In this document: positions 15,747 to 25,062 of the stretch, one piece after another
Layout: every line of letters starts with the position of its first letter
Numbering within the stretch: position 1 is the stretch's first letter
From: Citrobacter tructae
GTDB lineage: Bacteria > Pseudomonadota > Gammaproteobacteria > Enterobacterales > Enterobacteriaceae
Direction of reading: 5' to 3'
Assembly: GCF_004684345.1 (NCBI RefSeq)
Contig: NZ_CP038469.1
Location: forward strand, 682,001 to 746,000
Length of the DNA: 64,000 nucleotides
Made by a program: the position numbers and the translations under genes
Notes under the pieces: model-generated
Database searches by the model: none
What the model saw: only the letters and a program-made list of their open reading frames with translations
What the model was told of the DNA's origin: nothing

Positions 15747-16898
15747 TTACTTGTTCTGATAATCCTTCAGGATCTGACGACCCGCAACGTAGATCATGAT
15801 TTCATCCGTGCCGCCGCCAATACGTTCACAGCGTACATCGCGCCAGAAGCGGGAAACACGTGCTTCATCGGTATAACCCAGACCGCCCATAATCTGAATG
15901 GCGTCGTCAATGACTTCCATTGCCGTACGCGCGCAGTACAGTTTTGCCAGCGCAGCGCTGGTTCGCAGCGACTGTTTCTGATCGGCCTGCCAGGCAACCT
16001 TCAATACCATATTACGCATATTTTCGATTTTAACCGCCATCAGCGCCAGTTTTTCCTGGATCATCTGGTTATGGCCTATTGGCTTACCGAATGCAATACG
16101 CTGGTTAGCGTAACGCGCGGCATCTTCGAAGGCGCACTCGGCAAAGCCGGTGCTGCGCGCGGCGTTGATCAGACGCTCCATTTCAAAGTTGTACATCACG
16201 TTGAGGAAGCCCATGCCTTCTTCGCCGACCCTGTCGCTTTCGTCAACTTCAACGTCGTCGAGGTAGACTTCGCAGGTGCTTAGCATATGCCAGCCGATTT
16301 TGTGCAGCGGATTCACCTTAATGCCCGGTTTACTGGAGTCTACCCACCACAGCGTAAAGGCTTTTTTCGGATCTTTAGGCTCCGGATCGCGTGCCAGTAC
16401 CAGCATGTACGGATACTCTTTAGCGCCGGTAATAAAGGTTTTTTGCCCGTTCAGATACACTTTCCCGTTTTTACGGGTGTAGCTGGTGGTGGCACTGTTG
16501 TTGTCAGATCCAGCGCCTGGTTCGGTTAAAGCCAGTGCATACGCCGGATCGCCGGTCTCCATGGTGCTTTCTGCCGTTTTACGCAACTGTTCGGCGGAAC
16601 CAAAGCGGAGCATGCTGTGAATACATTGCCCGTTAGTGATTAAAAATGCCGGGGCGCCGCATTTTGACACTTCCATCAGCGCCAGCATCTGGGTGACATA
16701 ATCTGCGGGTATGCCGCCAAACTCTTCCGGTACGCCCAGCATCGAAATACCGTTATCCGCAAGCGCACGCATAAACTCTTTCGGATAGGTAGCCGTCTGA
16801 TCGCAGGTCCGGAAATATTCCTCCGGGAAATTGCTGGTGATCAGTTCGCGAATGCTGGCAAGCAGCAATTCTTGTTCTTCTGTTAAAGAAAAGTCCAT
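15747..16898 (-). CDS. ydiO: Acyl-CoA dehydrogenase family protein YdiO
   Basis: A 383-residue FAD enzyme close to CaiA (crotonobetainyl-CoA reductase) and other acyl-CoA dehydrogenases. N-terminal helical domain MDFSLTEEQELLLASIREL; central domain signature ALALTEPGAGSDNNS; C-terminal block QIMGGLGYTDEARVSRFWRDVR and RIGGGTDEIM. Same length as E. coli YdiO. It follows ydiF by 13 bases on the same strand, so ydiF-ydiO form an operon. With YdiQRST as electron carrier it could reduce an enoyl-CoA anaerobically; the substrate is unknown. A 24-codon in-frame extension lies within ydiF and is rejected. Confidence 0.95.
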   Translation of the reverse strand: MDFSLTEEQELLLASIRELITSNFPEEYFRTCDQTATYPKEFMRALADNGISMLGVPEEFGGIPADYVTQMLALMEVSKCGAPAFLITNGQCIHSMLRFGSAEQLRKTAESTMETGDPAYALALTEPGAGSDNNSATTSYTRKNGKVYLNGQKTFITGAKEYPYMLVLARDPEPKDPKKAFTLWWVDSSKPGIKVNPLHKIGWHMLSTCEVYLDDVEVDESDRVGEEGMGFLNVMYNFEMERLINAARSTGFAECAFEDAARYANQRIAFGKPIGHNQMIQEKLALMAVKIENMRNMVLKVAWQADQKQSLRTSAALAKLYCARTAMEVIDDAIQIMGGLGYTDEARVSRFWRDVRCERIGGGTDEIMIYVAGRQILKDYQNK

Positions 16899-16911
16899 TC
16901 GGATACTCCTT

Positions 16912-18507
16912 TTAATTGGCGGCGTTGGGTAAGATAAAACCCATTGAGGCATCGATAAATAATCTTTCATCCATTAGTTTTAGCTCAGGGGAAATAACCG
17001 GAGCGAAATCCATTTTGTCCAGAATGTCTTCTTGCAAAGAAACGCCTGGAGCAATCTCCACTAAATGGAGACCATCCTCTTTTAACGTAAAGACGGCGCG
17101 TTCGGTGATGTAGCGCACATCTAATCCGCGTTCGAGCGCAATTTTTCCACTGAAGGTTATTTCGGGTAATTCACTGACGAATTTCTTCACCCGACCTTCC
17201 TGGATAATATTTAACTTACCGTCAGCGACCTCTGTTTTCAGGCTTCCGGCAGTGAGTGTCCCACAGAAAATAATTTTCTTAGAGGTGGCGCTAATATCGA
17301 TAAATCCACCGGTACCCATAATCTTGCCATTGAATTTATGCACGCCGACGTTGCCGTGCCTATCCACTTCGGCAAAACTCAAATAGCACACATCCAACCC
17401 GCCACCGTGATAGAAGTCGAATTGAGAGGTCATATCCATAATGGCTCGGGTGTTAACATTCGCACCGAATGCAATACCTTGTGAGGTGATTCCCCCCACG
17501 GGACCGGTTTCGACCGTCAGAATAAAGTCGTCGGCGCAGCCTTCTTCACGCGCGACAAGACCAATACCGTCGGCGATACCGACCCCCACATTGCCCACCG
17601 CACCTTTGCGCATTTCGAACAGGGCGCGTCTGGCAACCAGTTTACGCTGATTGAGAGGCAGGGCGATTTGCTGGCTGTCATCAACGACAAAGTCGCCAGA
17701 AATAAAGCGGTTAACCGGTGCTCCGCCGTACAGTTGAGTCTGGTCAGGATCAACCACCACGATATCCACCAGATAGCCCGGAATACGCACCGCTTTCGGA
17801 TGCAGGGTGGCTTTCTTGACCATTTTTTGCACCTGCATCATGACAATGCCGCCGTTGTTATGCACGGCCTGGGCAATAACCAGCGCATCAAGGTACATCA
17901 CTTCATCTTCAAACGTGGCATAGCCCTCACTGTCACAGGTCGTGGCGCGAATAAAGGCGATGGTTGGCGCGATGGCCTTGTAGTAGAGGTACTCTTTGTT
18001 GTCGATCTCCACCAGTTTGATCAGATCGTCGGTGGTGACGTCATTAAGTTTGCCGCCCTGCTGGCGGGGGTCAACAAACGTGCCAATACCGATATCACTC
18101 AGAATACCCGGCTGGTGAGCTGCTGACGCACGCAGTGTTTGGGTTAATACGCCCTGAGGATAGTTATAAGCGGTGATTTTATTTTGTTCGGCGAGTTCGG
18201 AGATCCGTGGCGATTGTCCCCAGTGTCCGCACAGCGCCCATTTTACTAAACCCTCCTGTGCCAACGGGCTAATTCCCCGGTCGGCGCGGTCCCCCAGTCC
18301 TGTTGGGCTAATAAGTGATAAATTGCGTGGTGATTGATTATTTTTATATTTATCAGCTAGTGCGCTAATTAACGTGGTGGCTTCCAGAATACCGCCGCCG
18401 GCACCTAATACGCAGAGTGTGGCTTCATCAGGGATATAATCAATTGCGTCGGCTGCCGATAATACGGGCACCCGACCGTCAATACGTTCAGGTCTGTTAA
18501 GCTTCAT
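16912..18507 (-). CDS. ydiF: Acetate CoA-transferase YdiF
   Basis: A 531-residue class I CoA-transferase in which both family domains are fused. E. coli YdiF moves CoA between short acyl-CoAs and acetate. Visible motifs are VLGAGGGILEATTLI near the N-terminus, CGHWGQSPRISELA, and the catalytic-glutamate region FILTVETGPVGGITSQG around residue 330. It is the first gene of ydiF-ydiO. The pair suggests that the substrate of YdiO is loaded with CoA by YdiF or FadK. Confidence 0.95.
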   Translation of the reverse strand: MKLNRPERIDGRVPVLSAADAIDYIPDEATLCVLGAGGGILEATTLISALADKYKNNQSPRNLSLISPTGLGDRADRGISPLAQEGLVKWALCGHWGQSPRISELAEQNKITAYNYPQGVLTQTLRASAAHQPGILSDIGIGTFVDPRQQGGKLNDVTTDDLIKLVEIDNKEYLYYKAIAPTIAFIRATTCDSEGYATFEDEVMYLDALVIAQAVHNNGGIVMMQVQKMVKKATLHPKAVRIPGYLVDIVVVDPDQTQLYGGAPVNRFISGDFVVDDSQQIALPLNQRKLVARRALFEMRKGAVGNVGVGIADGIGLVAREEGCADDFILTVETGPVGGITSQGIAFGANVNTRAIMDMTSQFDFYHGGGLDVCYLSFAEVDRHGNVGVHKFNGKIMGTGGFIDISATSKKIIFCGTLTAGSLKTEVADGKLNIIQEGRVKKFVSELPEITFSGKIALERGLDVRYITERAVFTLKEDGLHLVEIAPGVSLQEDILDKMDFAPVISPELKLMDERLFIDASMGFILPNAAN

Positions 18508-18662
18508 ATAGACTCCAGATGACAGGCGAGTGCCTGCCTATCGTTTTATTCGATAAAAATAATATGCGTATTGCGAAAATATTAAGCCATCTGCCCGATA
18601 TTCGTCATGACACGAATAACAGGGCAGGGGATTATTTAAAACAGTGCTGAAATATTATGTTA

Positions 18663-19421
18663 TTAAGCTTGATGCAATATTGTCAGAACGGTACGCAGGT
18701 CGGAAACCGAAATTTGTCCGGGTGCCGAGGCTTTTTTCACTGCGCCAAAGGTTGCCGCAGAGCCAAAGACTTCACCCGCCAGTCGCGAAATTACGCCTGT
18801 TTTGGCCATCGACATGGTGATAATTGGGCGGTCAGCGTAGTGCTCCTGCATTTGAAGCGTTGCACTAAGCAGCGTCAGAACATCCGTTTTATTTTGCGGC
18901 ATCAGCGCAATTTTTGGGATATCTGCTCCCAGATCCTGCATTTTACGCAAACGCTGGATAATGTCTTCCGCTGACGGTGTTTTATGGAAATCATGATTCG
19001 ACATAATCACGAAAACATTCTTCGCGTGCGCATGCTCGACGGTGGCTTTGACCTGCTCATCGCCAGTGAACAGCTCCAGATCGATCATATCCACCAGTCC
19101 GCTATCCACTGCCGCACGGTTAAGCGCAATATAGTCTGCAACTGATAGCGCCTGTTCACCGCCTTCTTTGGCGCTGCGGAAAGTGAAAAGTAGCGGTTTT
19201 TCGCCCATCACCTCGCGAATCGCACGGGCAGCTTCCAGCATCGCGTCAATAGAAGAGACATCAGCAAAATGGTCAACACGCCATTCCAGAATGTCGAAGT
19301 CTGCTTCGCGATAGGCCAGCGCTTCGGTTCTTACCGTTGCGATGTCTTTACCCATTAACGAGACAATAATCTTCGGCGCACCCTCGCCAATCACGAGGTT
19401 TCTTACGGTTACGGTTTTCAT
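18663..19421 (-). CDS. aroD: 3-dehydroquinate dehydratase, type I (AroD)
   Basis: A 252-residue TIM-barrel enzyme making 3-dehydroshikimate in the shikimate pathway. Catalytic residues are in place: EWRVDHF (substrate-binding glutamate), IMSNHDFHKTPS (general-base histidine near 143) and IPKIALMPQ (Schiff-base lysine near 170). It begins MKTVTVRNLVIGEGAPKIIV as in E. coli. It follows ydiB by 35 bases in a likely ydiN-ydiB-aroD transcription unit. Confidence 0.97.
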   Translation of the reverse strand: MKTVTVRNLVIGEGAPKIIVSLMGKDIATVRTEALAYREADFDILEWRVDHFADVSSIDAMLEAARAIREVMGEKPLLFTFRSAKEGGEQALSVADYIALNRAAVDSGLVDMIDLELFTGDEQVKATVEHAHAKNVFVIMSNHDFHKTPSAEDIIQRLRKMQDLGADIPKIALMPQNKTDVLTLLSATLQMQEHYADRPIITMSMAKTGVISRLAGEVFGSAATFGAVKKASAPGQISVSDLRTVLTILHQA

Positions 19422-19456
19422 TAATTACCCTTTAAAAATTTACAGATCGTTGCCCG

Positions 19457-20323
19457 TCAGGCGGAAAATCCCATAACCTGCTTAACGTATTCGAGCGGAA
19501 AATCTTTCCCGGTCCACAGTTTAAACTGCTCGGCCCCTTGCCATAACAACATGCCGTAACCATCAATCGTTTTGCAACCGGCACGTTGCGCTTGCTGCAG
19601 TAATTTGGTCATATGCGGGTTGTAGACGCACTCGGTCACCAGTAAATCCGGACGTAACAGTGATTCATCGCTCACAATGGATTCGTTTTCCAGTGGCTTC
19701 ATACCGACTTTTGTGCCGTTGGTTAAAATGTCTGCGCTGGCCAGGGCTTCGGCAAAGGCCTGCTGGTCGGCCAGATCGATAACGGTCACCACGCAGTCGG
19801 TGTTTTCATTGACGCGTTTGGCGAATTCAAGCGCCTTGTTAAAGAAATCATCCTTACGGTTAAACAGCTTAATTTCTTTAATACCTTCGATGGCAGCCTG
19901 CGCGCCAATAGCAGTAGATGCACCGCCCGCACCCAACAGTACCATGGTTTTGCCTTTTATATCGAAGCCGCTTTCTTTAATGGCGCGAATATGGCCAGTA
20001 CCATCGGTGTTGTAGCCGCGAAGATAGCCGTTGTCATTGACGATAGTATTGATGGCACCGACCAGTTTGGCGGCGGGGGTTAATTCATCAACATACTCGC
20101 ATGCCAGTTGCTTATTGGGCATAGAGACGCCGGTACCGCGCATCTTTAACGCTTTCAACCCTTCAATAGCCCCGGCAAAGGTTGAGTTATCGACTTCAAA
20201 TGCCATGTAGGTAAAAGGCAACCCGGCTTTTTCCAGCGCTTTATTTTGCATCTCTGGTGACAGACTGTGTCTGATTGGGTAGGCCATCAGGCCAATTAGT
20301 TCATATTTTGCAGTGACATCCAT
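19457..20323 (-). CDS. ydiB: Quinate/shikimate dehydrogenase YdiB
   Basis: A 288-residue NAD(P)-dependent dehydrogenase of the AroE family acting on quinate and shikimate. The N-terminal substrate domain has YPIRHSLSPEMQNKAL and SMPNKQLACEYVDE (catalytic lysine and partner); the Rossmann motif is VLLGAGGASTAIGAQA near residue 130; the C-terminus has DGYGMLLWQGAEQFKLWTG. Same length as E. coli YdiB. Its neighbours ydiN (transporter) and aroD suggest use of external quinate or shikimate. Confidence 0.96.
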   Translation of the reverse strand: MDVTAKYELIGLMAYPIRHSLSPEMQNKALEKAGLPFTYMAFEVDNSTFAGAIEGLKALKMRGTGVSMPNKQLACEYVDELTPAAKLVGAINTIVNDNGYLRGYNTDGTGHIRAIKESGFDIKGKTMVLLGAGGASTAIGAQAAIEGIKEIKLFNRKDDFFNKALEFAKRVNENTDCVVTVIDLADQQAFAEALASADILTNGTKVGMKPLENESIVSDESLLRPDLLVTECVYNPHMTKLLQQAQRAGCKTIDGYGMLLWQGAEQFKLWTGKDFPLEYVKQVMGFSA

Positions 20324-20344
20324 TTAAAACTCCTTGAGAACTAT

Positions 20345-21580
20345 TTATTGAAAATAACGCTCGCCCAACCGCACATCGTTTTTCGGAATATCAAATACGC
20401 GGTAGTAACGGATAAAGACGATAATGGCCGTGATAAATGCCAGCAGGGCAAATACCATATCGAGCAAAATGATGTATTGCAGGCCAATATTAGACAGATA
20501 TCCGGTGATCAGCGGGATAATAAAATTGGCGGCGCCGCCCATCATCATATAAACACTGGTGACTTTGGCTTTGCTCTTGGGAAAAAATTCCGACATCACC
20601 GACACGCCCAGTTGTAAAATACCGCCAGCCGCAGAGAATCCGATGAGAAATGCCCCTGCGTTACAGACCAGCGGCGAAGGGTAGAGATAGATAACCGCTG
20701 CCGTAATGGTTGCCAGTCCGGCGTTAAACACGTTGGCCCAGATTGGACGGACCAATATCTTCAGCAGCGCGGCGAAAATAAAGACGCAGACCAGTGAACC
20801 CATACTGTAGTAAGAGATTGTTTTCAGCGCGTCGGCTTCTGTCATTCCGGCAAACGCCATGGCGTATTTTGGCATCCAGACGACGATAACGTAAAAGGTC
20901 GAAAATGCGGCGACGCCGAACATAACCGACGCCACACCTTCCAGCCACACCAGCGGTTTGCTGTTCATCTGCGGCAGGTCTTTCGCTACACCCGCGTCCA
21001 CCAGTTGGCTGGGGAAGCGACTCTTTAGCAGCATTAAGGTGATCACGACGAACAGAACGCCCGGGATAATCACCGCATAGCCGTACCAGATATGATTAAG
21101 CAGCATGGTACTGACAATCAGCGGGTAGATCATCTGACCAAAAGACACCATCGCCTTCACCAGAATAACCGCCGAACCAGACGCCTTGGGGAAACACTCC
21201 ATTAATGCCGGATAGCCACCGGTATCCAGTGCGGAGTTCGCGACGCCAACGCAAACCGCCAGAATAAAGGCAATCATCAGGTTCGGGCTGGCGGGAATAC
21301 CGAAGAAGAACAGCATATAAAGAATGACGCCTAGCAGGATAATGGCCCGCCGACCAAACTTATCGGAGAGTACGCCAAAGAATAAAATACTGACCATTCG
21401 CCCCAAACCGATGCCTGAAATTAAATAGGCGATCCCGGCATTATCGGTGGAGAACTTCTCTGCAAGGGATGTCATATTTTGCGCCAGCGTAATGACGCTA
21501 ATGCCATGCAGAAAATAACTGAAGTAAATACAGATTATCGCCAGAAAAAATGGCGTATTAAAAGCCTTGTTCTGAGACAT
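20345..21580 (-). CDS. ydiN: MFS transporter YdiN
   Basis: A 411-residue major facilitator with twelve predicted membrane helices in two six-helix halves. The loop-2 motif of the family is GVLSDKFGRRAIILLG near residue 75. It is homologous to the neighbouring YdiM (shared LVHGM/LHGIS start, LSDRYGRRPF motif, GFSSAGGVVQIG/GFSAAGGILQLG block). The 21-base gap to ydiB suggests co-transcription and import of a shikimate-type acid, which is inferred from context. The second half reads MVFALLAFITAIIVF near the end. Confidence 0.93.
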   Translation of the reverse strand: MSQNKAFNTPFFLAIICIYFSYFLHGISVITLAQNMTSLAEKFSTDNAGIAYLISGIGLGRMVSILFFGVLSDKFGRRAIILLGVILYMLFFFGIPASPNLMIAFILAVCVGVANSALDTGGYPALMECFPKASGSAVILVKAMVSFGQMIYPLIVSTMLLNHIWYGYAVIIPGVLFVVITLMLLKSRFPSQLVDAGVAKDLPQMNSKPLVWLEGVASVMFGVAAFSTFYVIVVWMPKYAMAFAGMTEADALKTISYYSMGSLVCVFIFAALLKILVRPIWANVFNAGLATITAAVIYLYPSPLVCNAGAFLIGFSAAGGILQLGVSVMSEFFPKSKAKVTSVYMMMGGAANFIIPLITGYLSNIGLQYIILLDMVFALLAFITAIIVFIRYYRVFDIPKNDVRLGERYFQ

Positions 21581-21821
21581 TTCGCTAAACTCCTTGCGGA
21601 TTTTAAAATTGCTTTATTTTCATCGCGCTGAATTTAATTACGATGATGATGTTATTACTATACCGAGTGACGCGTGCAGAACCTACATAGCATGACGTTT
21701 AAGTGACCAGGTATATTGCATGCCAAAGTGTGAAACTTAAATCTCCCTGCTGCCGTTTTGTTGATGTTTTAAATATTTACGCAATTATGTTGCAGGCGAG
21801 GGGAACAATATTGCATCCACG

Positions 21822-23033
21822 TTATTCGGCAAGTGGCGCCAGTTTTAACGAATGTTTTGACGCCATGCGACTGCGATAACCAATAAACAATGCCAACAGG
21901 AAGCCGACAGCGGCAATGCCAGTATCAAACCACATAATATGGGCAATGCTAGTTTGTGAGAGCCTTGCCGTAATCAGGGGGATTGTGAAGGTCGCAATGC
22001 TGCCCGCACTGTAATAAATACCGGTGGCTTTGCCTTTGGCATGCGGGAAGCGTGCCGCCATCAGCGTTAATCCGATTTGTACCACGCCGCCGGCGGAGGA
22101 AAAACCGATGACAAAGGCGAAGGCGATCACCACTGCGGGGGTGGGATGCAGGCAGACCGTCAGCAGGGCGATAAGCGAAATGAACGTGTAAAGCATCAAC
22201 AGGGACGGTGCGCGCTCGGCTTTCCGTACCAGCGGTGCGGTGATCAACACGCACAGCAGCGAACCGCAGGTGTAAACACTTAACAGTTTAATGGATAACG
22301 TATATGACATTCCGGCGACAAACTGACCGTACTGCGCCAGCCACTGGCTCACCAGGTAAAAGGTTGCCATTGAGATGTAGCCGTACAGGGTGTAGCTGCC
22401 AAGATCGAGCAGGGAACAACGATGCTTAGCCACCGTCGTTTCCTTTACGGTCTTGATAGCGGGTTGATTCCCCGGATGCGCTGGAAATCGGCAACGTAAT
22501 AAAAATACGCCGTTGGCAAGCATCATCCCCGCCGCCAGCAGGAAGGACCAGCCAAACCAAAGTTCGGCCCACACCAGCAGGCTGATGACCATCGGCAACA
22601 GGAACTGCCCGCTGGAAACAAAAGCTTTTATCAGAATATTGGCGGTGCTGGGAGAGTGTGGAAACGCCTCCATCAGGCTGGGATAGGTTCCCGCATCGAG
22701 AAAACTGTTTGCCATCCCGGCTAAAAAACCAAACGCGTAGGCAATGTAAATACTGTGTGTATTGATAATGCCTACGAAGAAACACAGATAACAGATCATA
22801 CCGAGCAGGATAAACGGCCTGCGGCCATAGCGATCGGAGAGTAAACCCGCCAGTAATAAGACGCTTAATCGGCCAATGCCGAGGGATGAGATAACAATCG
22901 ACACGCCTGCCGCATTGGTTTGCCATTGCTGTTCTAATGAGGACATATTGAGGCTCATCAGAATGACCCCCATGCCGTGCACCAGGTAATTAAGGTACAG
23001 CCCTATCGCAGTGGAGAAATAGGTCTTTTTCAT
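21822..23033 (-). CDS. ydiM: MFS transporter YdiM
   Basis: A 403-residue twelve-helix major facilitator, close to E. coli YdiM throughout and paralogous to YdiN next to it. Landmarks are LLSDRYGRRPFILLGMICYL in loop 2, FLAGMANSFLDAGTYPSLMEAFP in helix 4-5, and GFSSAGGVVQIGLTLMAARFPHAKGKATGIYY in the second half. A 241-base gap separates it from ydiN, so it may have its own promoter or terminator. The substrate is unknown. Confidence 0.93.
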   Translation of the reverse strand: MKKTYFSTAIGLYLNYLVHGMGVILMSLNMSSLEQQWQTNAAGVSIVISSLGIGRLSVLLLAGLLSDRYGRRPFILLGMICYLCFFVGIINTHSIYIAYAFGFLAGMANSFLDAGTYPSLMEAFPHSPSTANILIKAFVSSGQFLLPMVISLLVWAELWFGWSFLLAAGMMLANGVFLLRCRFPAHPGNQPAIKTVKETTVAKHRCSLLDLGSYTLYGYISMATFYLVSQWLAQYGQFVAGMSYTLSIKLLSVYTCGSLLCVLITAPLVRKAERAPSLLMLYTFISLIALLTVCLHPTPAVVIAFAFVIGFSSAGGVVQIGLTLMAARFPHAKGKATGIYYSAGSIATFTIPLITARLSQTSIAHIMWFDTGIAAVGFLLALFIGYRSRMASKHSLKLAPLAE

Positions 23034-23178
23034 ATTATGTTACTCAGCGAAGAGGATAAATGGATTGCGTGCTCTATTTCTGATAGGGCGTGTTGGTCAT
23101 GGTAAAATGCAGACTTCGCTTGAGCGTGGGCATTATGTCAGGTACCAATACTGCAATGCTGTTCTGGGTCGGTATTTC

Positions 23179-23538
23179 CTAACACAAACGCTCGAGATCG
23201 TGAGCATAGAGTTCAACGGCCGTCGATTGATAAATTTTCCAGTCGAGAAAATGATCGCTGTGATACACCGCCTGAAAAGATGTCAGGTCGGGGAAAAAAC
23301 GCATCGTATTATTACCAATACGATTATTTATTTTTTCGATGATTGCGTTAATTCGCAACTTGCGTTTTACTTTCATTTCGGTACAACGCAGCACGATATT
23401 CACCGGGATGTCGCGCTCGCCATTTTCCCATTGCTGCCAGGCACTAACATTACCATCCAGTGCGATATAAGTTGCACATTCCTCAACCGACAGAGCAAAA
23501 ATATGGCGGAATGCCTGTAATTCGAATGCGTTCATCAT
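23179..23538 (-). CDS. ydiL: YdiL, small HTH-like protein (DUF1870)
   Basis: A 119-residue protein with an N-terminal segment resembling a Cro/C1 helix-turn-helix (FRHIFALSVEECATYIALDGNVSAWQQWENG), like E. coli YdiL. The C-terminal half (RIGNNTMRFFPDLTSFQ, FLDWKIYQSTAVELYAHDLERLC) is the best conserved part. The middle differs from E. coli more than in most neighbours. Two adjacent ATG codons can start it; an AGG about ten bases upstream of the first does not decide between them. No function is known; DNA binding is an inference. Confidence 0.88.
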   Translation of the reverse strand: MMNAFELQAFRHIFALSVEECATYIALDGNVSAWQQWENGERDIPVNIVLRCTEMKVKRKLRINAIIEKINNRIGNNTMRFFPDLTSFQAVYHSDHFLDWKIYQSTAVELYAHDLERLC

Positions 23539-23661
23539 TTCATAACCTAATAAAAACGGTGGAGTAGTAATAACATTACTGTGGATATTTCTGCTTGAAG
23601 AGAGTCACAGTATCTTGTGCAAAATTATTTGTTCTTCAGAAGAGGGGGCAGATGAAAAGAC

Positions 23662-23767
23662 AAAAAAAAGCCCATCGTGGGAGATGGGCAAAGACTACAC
23701 ACAGCAATTCGTTGTTTCACTCAGGGGATTTCCATGCTTATAAATCAATGTGTTGATCTAAAGCCAT
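23662..23767 (-). ncRNA. rprA: RprA small regulatory RNA
   Basis: The minus strand matches E. coli RprA nearly base for base from TTGATTTATAAGCATGGAA through the GGGATTTCC complement to the terminator hairpin GCCCATCTCCCACGATGGGC followed by eight T. The gene position, between ydiL and ydiK and in the direction of ydiK, is the same as in E. coli. RprA is an Hfq-bound sRNA that opens rpoS mRNA for translation. The 5' end is set by alignment; the first bases (ATGGCTTTAGATCAACAC) differ from E. coli but can still form the first hairpin with the downstream TTGATTTA. Confidence 0.95.
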
Positions 23768-23800
23768 GGGATAATAGTAGGCATGTCGATTTTTCCCGTC

Positions 23801-23817
23801 GATCGGATTCATCTCAA
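23801..23817. promoter_or_regulatory. Candidate RcsB box upstream of rprA
   Basis: On the minus strand GAGATGAATCCGATC lies about 35-50 bases upstream of the RprA 5' end and resembles the RcsAB consensus (TAAGAATATTCCTA) in its GA-GA-nn-AT-CC pattern. RcsB activation of rprA is established in E. coli; the exact box here is an inference. Confidence 0.5.
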
Positions 23818-23916
23818 TAGTTTAAAAACTGTAAAGAATTTGCGACACAAATGAGAATTTACAGCCGGAAAGCGCTGGATTCGTGTAATAGGCGGGAAGG
23901 TATCAATAAATAGCGT

Positions 23917-23944
23917 TAAACAATCAGGCGGCGATGCCGCCTGA
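23917..23944 (-). terminator. ydiK terminator
   Basis: A perfect 9-bp GC-rich stem (TCAGGCGGC and complement, loop GAT, 23924-23944) just after the ydiK stop, followed on the minus strand by TTGTTT. Confidence 0.75.
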
Positions 23945-23952
23945 TGTCAGGG

Positions 23953-25062
23953 TTACTTGGTGTTTTCGCTTTCAGCGATTTCTTCGAGGATCGCGTCCGG
24001 GTCGTTGCCGGGTGCAGGGGCTTCGTTCACCCAAGCGGAGAACAGACGCCAGGAAACGGCCAGAACCACCGGGCCGATAAACAGGCCAATCATCCCGAAG
24101 GCAATTAGCCCACCGATGACCCCAGAAAGGATGAGGATCAGCGGTAAATCGGCACCCATTCGAATCAGCATCGGGCGGATCACGTTATCCAGCGTACCCA
24201 CCACGGCACTCCACACCAGCAGCACCGTGCCCCAGGTTGAGTCACCCGTCCAGTAAAGCCAGATGATAGCCGGGATCAATACTGGCAAGGGACCCAACTG
24301 TACCAGACAGGACAGGATCATCAGCACCGCCAGCAGCGTGGCGTACGGCACGCCAGTGACCGCCAGACCAATACCGCCGAGGACGGCCTGCACCAAAGCA
24401 GTCACGACCACGCCCAACGCCACCGCACGGATTGCTTGCGCCGCCAGCAGAATGGCGGCATCGCCACGCTTAGAGGCCAGACGACAGGCGAAGTGGCGAA
24501 TACCTAATGCAACCTGTTCGCCGCGCCAGTACAGCAGGGCGCTGAACAGCAGCATTAGACCACAGTGCATCATAAAGCGACCAATATGCGCGGCCTGACC
24601 AACAAACCAGGTGGTGGTGGTGCCGATATAAGGACGCACTTTGGCCATAATTGCCGTGCCGCCCATTTCCAGCAGGCTGTGCCATGCGCCATAAATTTTG
24701 GCGCCTACTAACGGAATACTGTTCAGCCACTCAAGATCCGGCAGCGTCATATCGCCAGCGGTTACGGCGTGGATCAGCGGGCCGCTGCCATCAACAATAC
24801 TGTTGACCAATAGTGCGATAGGAATGATAAACAAAAGGACCAGCAGCAGGGTCATTACCAGCACGGCCAAAGAACGGCGTCCCCATAACAATTTCTGTAT
24901 GCGCAGTAAGATGGGCCAGGTCGCAATAACCACGGTTCCAGCCCATGCAAAACCAAGGATAAAGGGCTGCACAATCCACAGACAGGCCACAATCAAGATG
25001 GCTAAAAACAGCACCGAGAGCAGCACTTGTGCGATATCCCTGGGCTGACGGAAATTTACCAT
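23953..25062 (-). CDS. ydiK: AI-2E family transporter-like membrane protein YdiK
   Basis: A 369-residue inner-membrane protein of the AI-2 exporter (TqsA)/PerM superfamily, with about seven or eight hydrophobic segments. It begins MVNFRQPRDIAQVLLSVLFL as in E. coli YdiK, which sets the start at 25062; an in-frame ATG 21 codons upstream would add a basic non-membrane stretch and is rejected. The C-terminal family region is GVIGGLIAFGMIGLFIGPVVLA, followed by an acidic cytoplasmic tail. Its substrate in enterics is not known. Confidence 0.92.
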   Translation of the reverse strand: MVNFRQPRDIAQVLLSVLFLAILIVACLWIVQPFILGFAWAGTVVIATWPILLRIQKLLWGRRSLAVLVMTLLLVLLFIIPIALLVNSIVDGSGPLIHAVTAGDMTLPDLEWLNSIPLVGAKIYGAWHSLLEMGGTAIMAKVRPYIGTTTTWFVGQAAHIGRFMMHCGLMLLFSALLYWRGEQVALGIRHFACRLASKRGDAAILLAAQAIRAVALGVVVTALVQAVLGGIGLAVTGVPYATLLAVLMILSCLVQLGPLPVLIPAIIWLYWTGDSTWGTVLLVWSAVVGTLDNVIRPMLIRMGADLPLILILSGVIGGLIAFGMIGLFIGPVVLAVSWRLFSAWVNEAPAPGNDPDAILEEIAESENTK

